From Buxus sempervirens (taxonomy: Eukaryota > Streptophyta > Magnoliopsida > Buxales > Buxaceae), in the NCBI GenBank assembly GCA_947561395.2, contig OX387194.1, positions 14,184,048 to 14,248,047 on the forward strand: a stretch of DNA of 64,000 bases, read 5' to 3'. This document shows, in pieces, positions 33,033 through 42,594 of the stretch. The notes under the pieces are model-generated. The model did no database searches, was not told where the DNA came from, and was given only the letters and a program-made list of their open reading frames with translations. Both the position numbers and the translations under genes were made by a program. The number at the start of each line of letters is the position of its first letter. The stretch's first letter is position 1.

Positions 33033-33620
33033 CTCATAGGATTCCTGGAAGCCTGAAATTCCAGAATTTTTCAAAATCTTCATAGGCCTTCTAAAGCCTG
33101 AATTTAGAAACTCATAGGACCCTGGAAGCCTGAAATTCCAGAATGTTTCAAAATCTTCATAGGCCTTCTAAAGCCTGAATTTAGAAACTCATAGGACCCT
33201 GGAAGCCTGAAATTCCAGAATGTTTCAAAATCTTCATAGGCCTTCTAAAGCCTGAATTTAGAAACTCATAGGACCCTGGAAGCCTGAAATTCCAGAATTT
33301 TTCAAAATCTTCATAGGCCTTCTAAAGCCTGAATTTAGAAACTCATAGGACCCTGGAAGCCTGAAATTCCAGAATTTTTCAAAATCTTCATAGACCTTCT
33401 AAAGCCTGAATTTAGAAACTCATAGGACCCTGGAAGCCTGAAATTCCAGAATGTTTTAAGATCTTCAGAGGCCTTCTAAAGCCTGAATTTAGAAACTCAT
33501 AGGACCCTGGAAGCCTGAAATTCCAGAATTTTTCAAAATCTTCATAGGCCTTCTAAAGCCTGAATTTAGAAAATCATAGGCCCCTGAAAGCCTGCGTAAT
33601 TTCGGGAGGTTGTGGAAGCC
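33033..33620. repeat. 77-bp tandem array, about seven copies
   Basis: The anchor CTCATAGG (ATCATAGG in the last copy) recurs at 33033, 33111, 33188, 33265, 33342, 33419, 33496 and 33573, giving a period of 77 bp (78 for the first step). Copies differ at few positions and each contains AAGCCTGAAATTCCAGAA. Degenerate half-units continue to about 33860. Tat-lineage elements are known to carry tandem repeats in untranslated regions that can seed satellites. Confidence 0.92.
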
Positions 33621-34150
33621 TTAATTCCAAAGCATAAGCCCTTGGAAGCTTGCGTAATTCCAAGTCTCGAGTTTGTCTAAGGATTTTTACTTTGGACATC
33701 TCATTTTTGTGGGATTTGTTGGAAGCCCTAGAATTTTCCAATATTGGTAGGTCTTTTTCGCACCAACCAAGTCATAAGCCCTTGGAAGCTTGTGTAATTC
33801 CAATGCTTGATTTGACTATAGGCTTTTACTATAGCCATATCATTTCTGTGGGACATGTTGGAGGCCCTAGAATACTCCAAAAAAATTTCTGAGGTTTGAT
33901 CTTTTTTGTATCAATCACCTCGTCTTAATAAGGTTATTTTAACCATAAATACAAAAATAAAAAAATATGGATACAAAGAAAACCCCAAACTCATGTTCAC
34001 CAAGCGTACATGCATGCATGCATAGGTGTCTAAAATTGATTTAGGGGGGTACTAACATGTTTCTCTTTTGTCTTTTTCTTTTACCTAAGGTACTAAGTTC
34101 TTACTGCAACCATTGCTCCCCGACGGTCTCAGAGATTAAAAGCTGCCACC

Positions 34151-37100
34151 ATGAACCCTGCTGAAGAACAATCTACTGTTTCGGCGGAGGCCTTTGCTCA
34201 ACTGCAAGAGCAAGTGGCAGGGATGACCAAACTATTGGAGAATTTGCTGGCCAACCAAGCCGCTCAGGCTCAGGTGCAGGCGCAACAGGCGCAGGCTCAG
34301 GTTCACCAGGCTTCATCATCCCACAATGCACCACCACAGGCTCCACCCCAGACTGAACTTCCACCACCAGTCCAACCTATCCCACATCAACCTGAACTCT
34401 CTCAGCCAAACCCCGAGCCTATCATGATCCGAGAGGAGGAATCTGAATGTGAGAGGGAAAAGGAGAAAGAGAAGGAGAGACTGAGGGTAGAGGTCGAAAG
34501 AAAATTTTTGGACAAGCTGGAGTCCATTCAAGAGAAACTGAAAGAAGTGAGGGGGATCAACACGTTGGGAGGTACCAACTTTCAAGATCTCTGCCTATAC
34601 CCCGACGCATGCTTACCGGCCAAATTTAAGTGCCCGGACTTTGAGAAGTATGACGGCACAGGGTGCCCAATGAGCCATCTGAAGCTCTACTGCGGGGCAT
34701 TATGCCAGTTCGGCCGGGATGACGGCATTTTGATCCAACTGTTCCAGAGAAGCTTGACAGGGGCAGCTTTGAGGTGGTTCGCGACGGTGGACCACGGCAG
34801 AATCAGAAGGTGGAAAGATCTGGCTGATGCTTTCCTAGCTCAATACAGATTCAATGCGGACATCGTGCCGGATAGGTACGATATGATGAAGATGAACAAG
34901 GGAAGAGAAGAGACAGTCAGGCAATATGCCAAAAGGTGGAGGGAAGCCGCCTCTCAAGTTAGGCCTCCCATGATGGAACCAGAAATGGTTACCACCTTCA
35001 TTGGCACACTGGGGCAGCCGTTTTACAATCACTTGGTGGGTCAGATTACCACCAGTTTTGCCGCTCTAGTGCAAGTTGCAGACCAGATCGAGGATGGAAT
35101 CAGATCCGGGCGAATTTATGACCACACAGTCTCGGCTCGTCAGCAGGAGTCCACTTCTGATCCTTCTGCCCAGAAGCAAAAAAATGGGGCAAGAAGGAAT
35201 GGAGGAAAGAAAGAAGGGGAAGTAAACATGGTACAACCCCAACCACCACAGAAACCCATCCAGATCAATATTGCTGCACCTCCACCCAGTCCAGTGCAGC
35301 CACAATCGACCTATCAAAACCCTCTCAACATTAATGTTCCTCAGGCAGCAATGCCCAACCAAAAAAGGGTATTCTCAAAAGAGGAGAGAGACGCTTGGAT
35401 GGCGTCCAGAAGGAGCAGGGTCCTTTCCCCTCTTCCTATGACTCCATCTCAGCTATTGCCATCTTTGTTAAACGCGGGGTATGTCACCCTGAAAGAACCA
35501 AATCCGAATGCTTCAAAGGGAAAGAATTTCGATCCCTCCACCACCTGTGAATACCATATGGGTGCACCAGGACACCCTACAGACAGGTGTTGGCCATTAA
35601 AACATGCCATCCAGGATTTGATCGATCAGGGAACCCTGTTGTTTAACACGGCTGCACCCTCTCCCGCCAGGACTGACATTGGTCAGAATCCTCTGCCCCA
35701 GCATAATGGGGCTGGTCCTTCCAATTTTGTAGGGACCATCTCTTCTAGACCTAGGACGTTTGATCCCTCGCAGTTAATTGCGCCAATAGGGACGTCCGTT
35801 AGGGTCTATTTTGACCAGGAAGAGATAGAGGAACAAATCAATGTCATTTCTGGAAATAATGGAAATGGCAAGACTGCAGAGGACATTAATGCCTCTTTAA
35901 ACCGGGCCGCTTCTCTCATGGCCCAACTTAATGTAACCAAACCCCCTCTCATTATTAATTGCAACCAGGCTGTTGCTTCCCCACCTACTCCATCATCCAA
36001 ACCATCTTTGGTCATTAATTATGACCCCACCACCGCATCAATTACATCTGTTTCCTCTCAGACCTTAAAATCGTCTCAACCCAGGGAACCCAGGCAATCT
36101 TCGCCTCTGGTTATTAAGGTGCCTCATTCTAACCTTATTCCTACATCAACTCCTGCACCAAGGTCTCATCTCCAACCCTTGGTATTTAACGTCCCAAAAC
36201 CCTCCTATTCAGAAACTGCTGTACCTTGGAATTACAGCGAGGGTTATACAACCACTATCCCAGTGGCCGGGAATCAGGGTCAGGAGGAGGTAAACCTCAT
36301 GACAAGATCAGGGAGGTGTGTGGAAGGAAAAGAACAAGAAAAGAAAGAGGTAGAGCAAGTCCAGAAAGGAAAGGCCAAGATAGGGGAGGACACCCCCCAG
36401 GACAACAGTAAGGAGGCAGAGGACCTCCTAAAAATACTGAAAAAGAGTGAATTCAATATTGTCGACCAATTAACCAAGGTCCCTGCCCAGATATCAATAC
36501 TGGGATTATTGCTTAATTTAGAAAAGCATAGGGACTCACTAATGAAAGTACTCCAGAGCGCCCACGTGCCCAAAACAATTGAGCCAGACCAGCTCGGCAC
36601 GATGATCGGCCAGATTTTATCTCACAATGTAATAAGTTTTTCAGAAAGCGAGATAAGCCCTGGCGGATGTTATCACATGGACCCTTTGCACATCACTGTG
36701 CTCTGTAAGGGTAGCATGATAGCCAGGGTCCTAATTGACAATGGGTCAGCCTTAAACGTCTGCCCCCTTGTAACTTTTGTGAGGCTTGGTATGGACCAAT
36801 CTAGGATAAAACAGAACGGGAGGATAGTGAGAGCTTTTGATAGCTCCAAAACACACTCCCTGGGAGAGATTGAACTGCCGATTACCATCGGACCGAATAT
36901 CTTTAATATCACATTCGAAGTGATAGATATTCCTACTGCCTTCAATCTACTTCTGGGAAGGCCGTGGATCCACTCAGCTAGGGCTATACCCTCTACTCTT
37001 CATCAAAGAGTAAAATTTATAAGAGGCCAAAGGGTGATAACGGTCCTAGCCGAGAACCTAGTCCCTCCCGTCATATCACCGGATGTACCTTTTATTAATG

Positions 37101-37927
37101 TGGAATTAACCGCAGACAAAATTGCTTTTCACTCTTTTCAGTTCGAAACAGTCAACTTCATACCTGGGGGGTGTCTAAAAAAGAATAAGAAGTTGACGTG
37201 CGCCAATAAGATGGTGGAGAAGGTCTTAAAGGATTTCAATTTCCACCCAGGGAAGGGGTTGGGAATTAACCTGCAAGGAAGGGTGACGGCCATAGAGGCA
37301 CAGAGGTTGGTCCCACGAGTAGGACTAGGGATGAAAATGAGGAGATGGAAGAGGGGACCACAGAAAGAAAATGAGAGGGAAAAGAATCAAGGAAAGTTCC
37401 CTCATTTAAGGGAAACTTTCCCGAAGCCCTCTCATACCATTCAATTGGCTCCTCCTGCAGATTCCTCCAAGCCTCCGTATTTTAACGACAACCCTTTTAG
37501 AAAACCTTTTACCTCAACCCTTCAACCTTTTATCCCCCTTTCACCCACTTTGGCGCCCAAAGCCACGGGTGAGCCTGAGCCACTGCCACAAGAGCAGCAG
37601 GATTTCACGGAAGAGATAGGGGCATTATTTGCAATGGCAGAGGATGAAGGAAGAAAGAAAGTGGAAAAAGAGGTTCCTTTTATTGATTGGGCCTCAATCA
37701 AGATTCCTGATGAAGTCACCTCTGAACTCAGCCCCGAAGCAGAAAAGGGCAGTTTTTCAAATCCGGTAATGATGGTATCGGATCAAGAGTTTGAGGAAGA
37801 ACAGGTTTGCACTATACCACCTGTTCCAGAGGGCTTTGTACTGAAAAATTGGGAAGAGACCCCTTTGACGTTTGAGGCTGCATATGGTTGGCAATCAGCT
37901 GCGGCCTCCAAAAAAAAACTCCATTAG
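34151..37927 (+). CDS. Gag-protease-G-patch polyprotein of Tat-like Gypsy element
   Basis: 1258 residues starting at an ATG in good context (GCCACCATGA). Domains in order: Gln/Ala-rich and Pro-rich N-terminus (1-90), charged coiled coil (95-135), gag core (about 150-330, with TGAALRWFATV and WKDLADAFLAQYRF), a modified zinc motif CEYHMGAPGHPTDRC (about 465-480), a long Ser/Pro-rich linker, aspartic protease with active-site LIDNGSALNVCPL (about residue 860), then a G-patch (HPGKGLGINLQGR, about 1030-1045), a domain known in Tat/Ogre polyproteins. Gag builds the particle and the protease processes it. The frame ends in TAG at 37925-37927, right after nine adenines. Pol continues in the -1 frame and overlaps by 40 bp. 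Confidence 0.93.
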   Translation: MNPAEEQSTVSAEAFAQLQEQVAGMTKLLENLLANQAAQAQVQAQQAQAQVHQASSSHNAPPQAPPQTELPPPVQPIPHQPELSQPNPEPIMIREEESECEREKEKEKERLRVEVERKFLDKLESIQEKLKEVRGINTLGGTNFQDLCLYPDACLPAKFKCPDFEKYDGTGCPMSHLKLYCGALCQFGRDDGILIQLFQRSLTGAALRWFATVDHGRIRRWKDLADAFLAQYRFNADIVPDRYDMMKMNKGREETVRQYAKRWREAASQVRPPMMEPEMVTTFIGTLGQPFYNHLVGQITTSFAALVQVADQIEDGIRSGRIYDHTVSARQQESTSDPSAQKQKNGARRNGGKKEGEVNMVQPQPPQKPIQINIAAPPPSPVQPQSTYQNPLNINVPQAAMPNQKRVFSKEERDAWMASRRSRVLSPLPMTPSQLLPSLLNAGYVTLKEPNPNASKGKNFDPSTTCEYHMGAPGHPTDRCWPLKHAIQDLIDQGTLLFNTAAPSPARTDIGQNPLPQHNGAGPSNFVGTISSRPRTFDPSQLIAPIGTSVRVYFDQEEIEEQINVISGNNGNGKTAEDINASLNRAASLMAQLNVTKPPLIINCNQAVASPPTPSSKPSLVINYDPTTASITSVSSQTLKSSQPREPRQSSPLVIKVPHSNLIPTSTPAPRSHLQPLVFNVPKPSYSETAVPWNYSEGYTTTIPVAGNQGQEEVNLMTRSGRCVEGKEQEKKEVEQVQKGKAKIGEDTPQDNSKEAEDLLKILKKSEFNIVDQLTKVPAQISILGLLLNLEKHRDSLMKVLQSAHVPKTIEPDQLGTMIGQILSHNVISFSESEISPGGCYHMDPLHITVLCKGSMIARVLIDNGSALNVCPLVTFVRLGMDQSRIKQNGRIVRAFDSSKTHSLGEIELPITIGPNIFNITFEVIDIPTAFNLLLGRPWIHSARAIPSTLHQRVKFIRGQRVITVLAENLVPPVISPDVPFINVELTADKIAFHSFQFETVNFIPGGCLKKNKKLTCANKMVEKVLKDFNFHPGKGLGINLQGRVTAIEAQRLVPRVGLGMKMRRWKRGPQKENEREKNQGKFPHLRETFPKPSHTIQLAPPADSSKPPYFNDNPFRKPFTSTLQPFIPLSPTLAPKATGEPEPLPQEQQDFTEEIGALFAMAEDEGRKKVEKEVPFIDWASIKIPDEVTSELSPEAEKGSFSNPVMMVSDQEFEEEQVCTIPPVPEGFVLKNWEETPLTFEAAYGWQSAAASKKKLH

Positions 37928-40023
37928 TGGATTGCCCTTTTCTTGAAGGTTTTAATGAACCTTCATCTTCAGGAAAAGCCTCTTTAGAAGGTTCTCAAAA
38001 AACCCAAAAAGATTTTTCAATTTTTTCTAGAAAATCTAAAGCTTTCAAAATGGTCCAGACTGCTTATGAGCCATATATACAGATTGAATTAGAGCGAGTT
38101 GAATACGACTTCGACCTCGAGATCGACTTCGACCTAATGGGGATCGAAGAGGAGACCGAGGCCGAAGACGATGACCTTCCAAGAAAAATATCATATCAAT
38201 TGGAACGTCACGAAAAGGGTATTCAACCTAATATTGAAGAAACCATTTCCATAAACCTGGGAACTGAAGAGGACCCAAAATTTGTAAAGATTGGTACATG
38301 CTTATCTGAAATGCAGCAGAAGGAAATGTCCCAATTCTTGGCCGATTACAAGGACGTGTTCGCATGGTCTTATCGGGATATGCCAGGGTTGGATACAGAC
38401 ATGGTTGTGCACAGGCTGCCAATCCTGCCAGGAGTAAAGCCTATTAAGCAGAAATTGAGAAGGTTGAAACCAGAATGGACTTTGAAAGTCAAAGATGAAG
38501 TAGTAAAGCAGTTTCAAGCCGGGTTTTTGGCGGTGTCCACATACCCTGATTGGCTAGCCAATATAGTCCCAGTTCCAAAGAAGGATGGAAAAGTCAGGAT
38601 GTGTGTGGATTACAGAGACTTGAACAAGGCAAGCCCGAAGGATGATTTTCCATTGCCACACATTGACATCTTGGTTGATAATACAGCAGTGCACAGCTTG
38701 TTCTCTTTTATGGATGGCTTTTCCGGATATAACCAAATCAAAATGGCAAAGGAGGATAAAGAGAAAACTGCTTTTATCACTCCTTGGGGAACTTTTCACT
38801 ACACAGTCATGCCTTTCGGATTGAAGAATGCCGGGGCAACATATCAGCGAGCCATGACGGCCCTTTTCCATGATATGATCCACAAAGAAATGGAAGTCTA
38901 TGTGGATGATATGATCGCCAAATCATGTGAAGAGGAAGACCACTTGATCAATCTAAAGAGGGTATTTGACCGTCTAAGGAAGTACAGCTTAAGGCTTAAT
39001 CCAGCAAAGTGTGTTTTTGGAGTCACATCAGGGAAATTGTTGGGATTCATAGTAAGCAGAAGAGGGATTGAGATAGACCCGTCTAAAGCCAAGGCAATCA
39101 TTGAGATGCCATCTCCTAAGACTGAAAAAGAAGTTAGGGGCTTTCTGGGAAGAATTCAGTATATCAGCCGGTTCATAGCACAACTCACTGCTATTTGCGA
39201 GCCGATCTTTAAACTTCTAAGGAAGAATAACCCAACTATATGGAATGAGGATTGCCAACAAGCATTCGACAAAATAAAGGATTATCTGTTAAATCCTCCT
39301 GTTCTAGTACCGCCAACTCCAGGAAAACCATTGATTCTGTATCTATCAGTTTTAGAAACAGCAATGGGATGTGTATTGGGGCAGCAAGATGAAACAGGCA
39401 GAAAAGAAAAGGCTATCTACTATTTGAGCAAAAAATTCACAGATTATGAGACAAGATATTCGCCTTTGGAAAAGACTTGTTGCGCTTTGGTCTGGGCAAC
39501 TCAGAGGCTTAGACACTATTTTTTAAGCTATTCAACTTTGTTGATTTCCAGGATGGATCCGTTGAAGTATCTGTTCGAAAAGCCGGCTTTAACTGGTAGA
39601 ACAGCGAAGTGGCAGCTTTTGCTTTCAGAATTCGACCTGACATATGTCACTCAGAAAGCAATTAAAGGTCAGGCAATTGCTGATCATCTAGCTGAGCAGC
39701 CATTACAAGATTATCAACCTCTTAAGACGAATTTCCCTGATGAGGCTATCTTACTTGCTGAAGAGGAAGAAAGTGAAGACTGCTGGCAGATGTTCTTTGA
39801 TGGGGCTGCAAATATGAATGGAAATGGGATCGGCGCAATATTAGTAAAGCCAGATGGTTCACATATCCCAATCGCAGTGAAATTGAGGTTCCAGTGCACG
39901 AACAACATAGCAGAGTATGAGGCATGTATAATCGGATTACAGGCTGCTCTAGATCATGATGTTCAAGAACTTGACGTATATGGAGATTCGAGTCTTATCA
40001 TCTTCCAAACAACGGGGGAATGA
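37888..40023 (+). CDS. Reverse transcriptase and two RNase H domains
   Basis: 711 codons in the -1 frame relative to gag. The ATG at 37888 lies inside the gag overlap and is probably not a real start. Acidic linker to about residue 120; RT from about 180 (WLANIVPVPKKDGK, RMCVDYRDLNKA, FSFMDGFSGYNQI, VMPFGLKNAGATYQ, catalytic YVDD near residue 337); retroviral-type RNase H from about 470 (LYLSVLETAMGCVL, SPLEKTCCALVWA). A second, archaeal-type RNase H starts near 632 (WQMFFDGAANMNG, NIAEYEACIIGL). The second RNase H is characteristic of the Tat clade. A TGA at 40021-40023 ends the frame inside this domain at a position where tryptophan is expected (TGG to TGA), and the same frame continues to the integrase. 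Confidence 0.93.
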   Translation: MAISCGLQKKTPLVDCPFLEGFNEPSSSGKASLEGSQKTQKDFSIFSRKSKAFKMVQTAYEPYIQIELERVEYDFDLEIDFDLMGIEEETEAEDDDLPRKISYQLERHEKGIQPNIEETISINLGTEEDPKFVKIGTCLSEMQQKEMSQFLADYKDVFAWSYRDMPGLDTDMVVHRLPILPGVKPIKQKLRRLKPEWTLKVKDEVVKQFQAGFLAVSTYPDWLANIVPVPKKDGKVRMCVDYRDLNKASPKDDFPLPHIDILVDNTAVHSLFSFMDGFSGYNQIKMAKEDKEKTAFITPWGTFHYTVMPFGLKNAGATYQRAMTALFHDMIHKEMEVYVDDMIAKSCEEEDHLINLKRVFDRLRKYSLRLNPAKCVFGVTSGKLLGFIVSRRGIEIDPSKAKAIIEMPSPKTEKEVRGFLGRIQYISRFIAQLTAICEPIFKLLRKNNPTIWNEDCQQAFDKIKDYLLNPPVLVPPTPGKPLILYLSVLETAMGCVLGQQDETGRKEKAIYYLSKKFTDYETRYSPLEKTCCALVWATQRLRHYFLSYSTLLISRMDPLKYLFEKPALTGRTAKWQLLLSEFDLTYVTQKAIKGQAIADHLAEQPLQDYQPLKTNFPDEAILLAEEEESEDCWQMFFDGAANMNGNGIGAILVKPDGSHIPIAVKLRFQCTNNIAEYEACIIGLQAALDHDVQELDVYGDSSLIIFQTTGE
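37910..37918 (+). other. A9 run at gag-pro/pol frame change
   Basis: Nine adenines are read as three lysine codons in the gag frame, then CTC CAT TAG. Moving back one base gives ACT CCA TTA GTG, which is open for 700 codons. It could be a -1 slippery site or the result of losing one A. The sequence alone cannot decide. Confidence 0.6.
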
Positions 40024-41514
40024 AAAACCAAAGATCATAAATTGATCCCATATCACCAATATTTGGAAGAAATAAGTACCAAATTTACTCGAATTTCCTT
40101 TAGCTATATGCCAAGGGCTAAGAATCAGTTTGCGGACTCCTTGGCGACATTGGCCTCAATGGTCAGTATTCCAGAAGGGGTAGACATACAACCGCTTGAA
40201 ATTGAAGTCAGAGACGAGCCAGCTTACTGTCTTGTTGTAGAAGGAGCGCAAGAAACAGAAATACCATGGTTCCAAGATATCAAGAATTTCTTGGATAATC
40301 GAAATTTTCCAGAAAGCGCTAGTCCCACTGAAAAAAGAACAATACAGAAGTTAGCAGGACAGTTCCTTCTAAGTGGGGGGCAGTTATACAAGAGATCTTA
40401 CAATAATGTTCTACTCAGATGCGTCACCAAGGTTGAGGCAGAAAGGTTGATTGAAACAGTGCACGGGGGAGTCTGTGGGCTGCACATGAATGGACACATG
40501 CTCGCAAGGAAAATATTGCGATTGGGATATTATTGGTCTACAATGGGGCACGATTGTTGCCTACATGTTAAGAGATGCCATTTGTGCCAAATATATGTTG
40601 ATAATAAGCATGCACCACCAAGTGAGCTGCACAACATGACCTCTCCATGGCCTTTCTCCATGTGGGGTATTGATGTCATTGGGATGATTTCTCCTAAAGC
40701 GTCAAATGGACACCGGTTCATTCTAGTGGCAATTGATTATTTCACAAAGTGGGTTGAAGCTGCTTCGTATGCAAATATCACAGGAAACCATGTTCTTAAG
40801 TTTCTAAAGCACAACAAAATTTGTTGCTATGGGTTGCCAAAAGCCATAGTTTCAGACAATGCTTCAAATATTAAGAACAAGGATATGAAGAAGATGTGTG
40901 AGCAGTTTCAGATAATTCATCACAAGTCAGCCCCTTACAGGCCAAAGATGAATGGAGCAGTAGAAGCGACAAATAAGAACATAAAGAAAATAATCCAGAA
41001 GATGGTAGTAAGCTATAGAGATTGGCACGAGATGTTACCATTCGCTCTCCATGCTTACAGAACCTCGATCCGAACTTCTACTGGGGCAACGCCGTATTCC
41101 TTGGTTTATGGAACAGAGGCAGTCTTACCGGTGGAAGTAGAAATCCCTTCATTAAGAGTGCTTATGGAAACAGAGCTTGAAGAGGCCGAATGGGTTCAGT
41201 CTAGATATGAGCAACTTAATCTGATAGAAGAAAAGCGGTTGAATGCGCTTTGCCATGGTCAACTGTATCAGAGGAGAATGGCCAGAGCCTACAACAAGAA
41301 AGTGAAGCCCAGAGCTTTCCAAGTGGGTAATTTAGTCTTAAAGAAGATATTACCATTTCTGGAAGACCCTCGTGAAAAGTTTAAGCCAAATTGGGAGGGA
41401 CCTTATGTAGTGAAGAAGGTCTTGTCAGGAGGTGCTCTTATATTGACAGAGATGGATGGGACAGATTTTCCTGAGCCAATCAACTCCGATGTGGTCAAAC
41501 AATATTTCCCTTGA
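40024..41514 (+). CDS. End of RNase H and integrase of Tat-like Gypsy element
   Basis: In frame with the RT segment after one TGA, so it is part of the same pol. The first ATG is at 40042. The archaeal-type RNase H ends near residue 60. The integrase zinc domain is H-x3-H...C-x2-C (HGGVCGLHMNGH ... CHLCQ, about 40460-40595). The core has the D, D, E triad in IDVIG (40669), VSDNAS (about 40850) and GAVEATNKN (about 40955), and a C-terminal GPYVV module (about 41398) ends the protein. Integrase joins element DNA to the chromosome. No chromodomain follows, as expected for a non-chromovirus. Without suppression of the TGA, RT and integrase would be separate, so this copy probably depends on others. 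Confidence 0.92.
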   Translation, partial: KTKDHKLIPYHQYLEEISTKFTRISFSYMPRAKNQFADSLATLASMVSIPEGVDIQPLEIEVRDEPAYCLVVEGAQETEIPWFQDIKNFLDNRNFPESASPTEKRTIQKLAGQFLLSGGQLYKRSYNNVLLRCVTKVEAERLIETVHGGVCGLHMNGHMLARKILRLGYYWSTMGHDCCLHVKRCHLCQIYVDNKHAPPSELHNMTSPWPFSMWGIDVIGMISPKASNGHRFILVAIDYFTKWVEAASYANITGNHVLKFLKHNKICCYGLPKAIVSDNASNIKNKDMKKMCEQFQIIHHKSAPYRPKMNGAVEATNKNIKKIIQKMVVSYRDWHEMLPFALHAYRTSIRTSTGATPYSLVYGTEAVLPVEVEIPSLRVLMETELEEAEWVQSRYEQLNLIEEKRLNALCHGQLYQRRMARAYNKKVKPRAFQVGNLVLKKILPFLEDPREKFKPNWEGPYVVKKVLSGGALILTEMDGTDFPEPINSDVVKQYFP

Positions 41515-42594
41515 AGGAGTATCACAAAGAAATGATCTGAGGCCATTTTTCTTCGTCCCTCACAAATTTTAATATCCCTAGATTAAACCAAGTTGAGCCT
41601 GTTCGTGTTTTAAAGAACCCAAACTGGGGCTTACAGTCGCAACTGGGGCAGGGTTAATAGAAAAAAAAAACAACACACAAAAAGGAAAATAGCAAAGAAA
41701 GGCCAAATACAAAGAAAAGGAAAAAGGGCCAATATTGGGAATGGGGGGTCACATCCATTATGACTGTAAGCCCAGTTGTCCCATCTTCAAGATGTCGAAA
41801 TTTTGAGCCTATAATAACCTTCCTTCATAAACTCAACCCAGCCTTCATTTCGTCCTATTGGTCAAGTCCTCGGTGATCTGGGTGTATTCCTTCAAGCTCG
41901 GGATGTTAAAAGGGCAATGACGGAATAAATAAGCCGGTCCTAGTGAAAACCATAACAGGCACTAGGGGCAATATTGGCAGAAAGAAGGCAAAAGAAAAAG
42001 GAATAAAAGAAAAGAAAGAAACAAGGAAAAGGTCACCAACCGCACTTGGGATACAGATTGAACTAAACCGCCTTTTTTCTACGGTTTTGGCAGAAGGGCT
42101 ATGCAACCGCATATTGAAGACGGTTTTGGCTAAACCGTTCTGAATGCACGGTTTTGTGCAACAGAATTGAATTGAGCAGATTTTCTGCACAGGACTGAAC
42201 CAGTAGGCTGGGGCAAGCCCCCTGGAAGTGGGAAAGAAACTTGGGGATGAGTCTAAGGGTTCCAAGGGGGACGGATTGGCTTCCTCCTCATTAACTGAAA
42301 TATCCTTTTTGCCCAACTTACTTCAATTCATCCAACTATATGGGATTAAAGCATTATGGACCAATTTACAATAAAAACACACAAAAATGAAAATTATATT
42401 TTGGCCAATGATGAGAAATCAATGACTTTTCATTAAAACTGTCAGTTTTTAAAAGCATATGAGAGTTCTGAGGCCAATAGTATAAAAACCTATTTTGTAT
42501 TCTCTATCTTTCCACTAGTGGAGTTTCTCTTTGTACAGGGGTGTAAAAAAAAAAAAAAAAAAAAGAAAGAAGAAAAAAAATACAATAAAAGGGG
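41515..42594 (+). other. 3' region after pol, non-coding
   Basis: A-rich sequence with ACTGGGGC repeats (41622, 41643). Three clear 21-bp palindromes lie at 42066-42086, 42105-42125 and 42133-42153, with a degenerate one at about 42038. An A-run starts near 42546. Parts match the degenerate element at 12100-12140 and 12790-12900. No sense gene is seen. Confidence 0.7.
42066..42153. repeat. Three 21-bp AACCG-N11-CGGTT units after pol
   Basis: Units lie at 42066-42086, 42105-42125 and 42133-42153, all 21 bp with perfect 5-bp arms and different centres. They lie about 440 bp beyond the 3' end of the antisense gene. Confidence 0.9.

Larger units (their letters stand above)
30638..34150 (+). other. 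3.5-kb leader of Gypsy element
   Basis: No reading frame above about 75 codons is present on the plus strand, so the extra upstream ORF of some Ogre elements is absent or lost. It contains three 21-bp palindromes (32217-32303) and the 77-bp tandem array (33033-33620). The gag ATG at 34151 follows GCCACC, a strong start context. Confidence 0.75.

Noticed and set aside
30638..34150. Extra ORF upstream of gag as in some Ogre elements
   Set aside because: Looked for and not found. The longest plus-strand frames are about 60-80 codons and unlike any known protein.
34173..38883. Many antisense frames across gag and pol
   Set aside because: Shadows of well-supported coding sequence. No domain, unlike the antisense ORF at 42595-44276.
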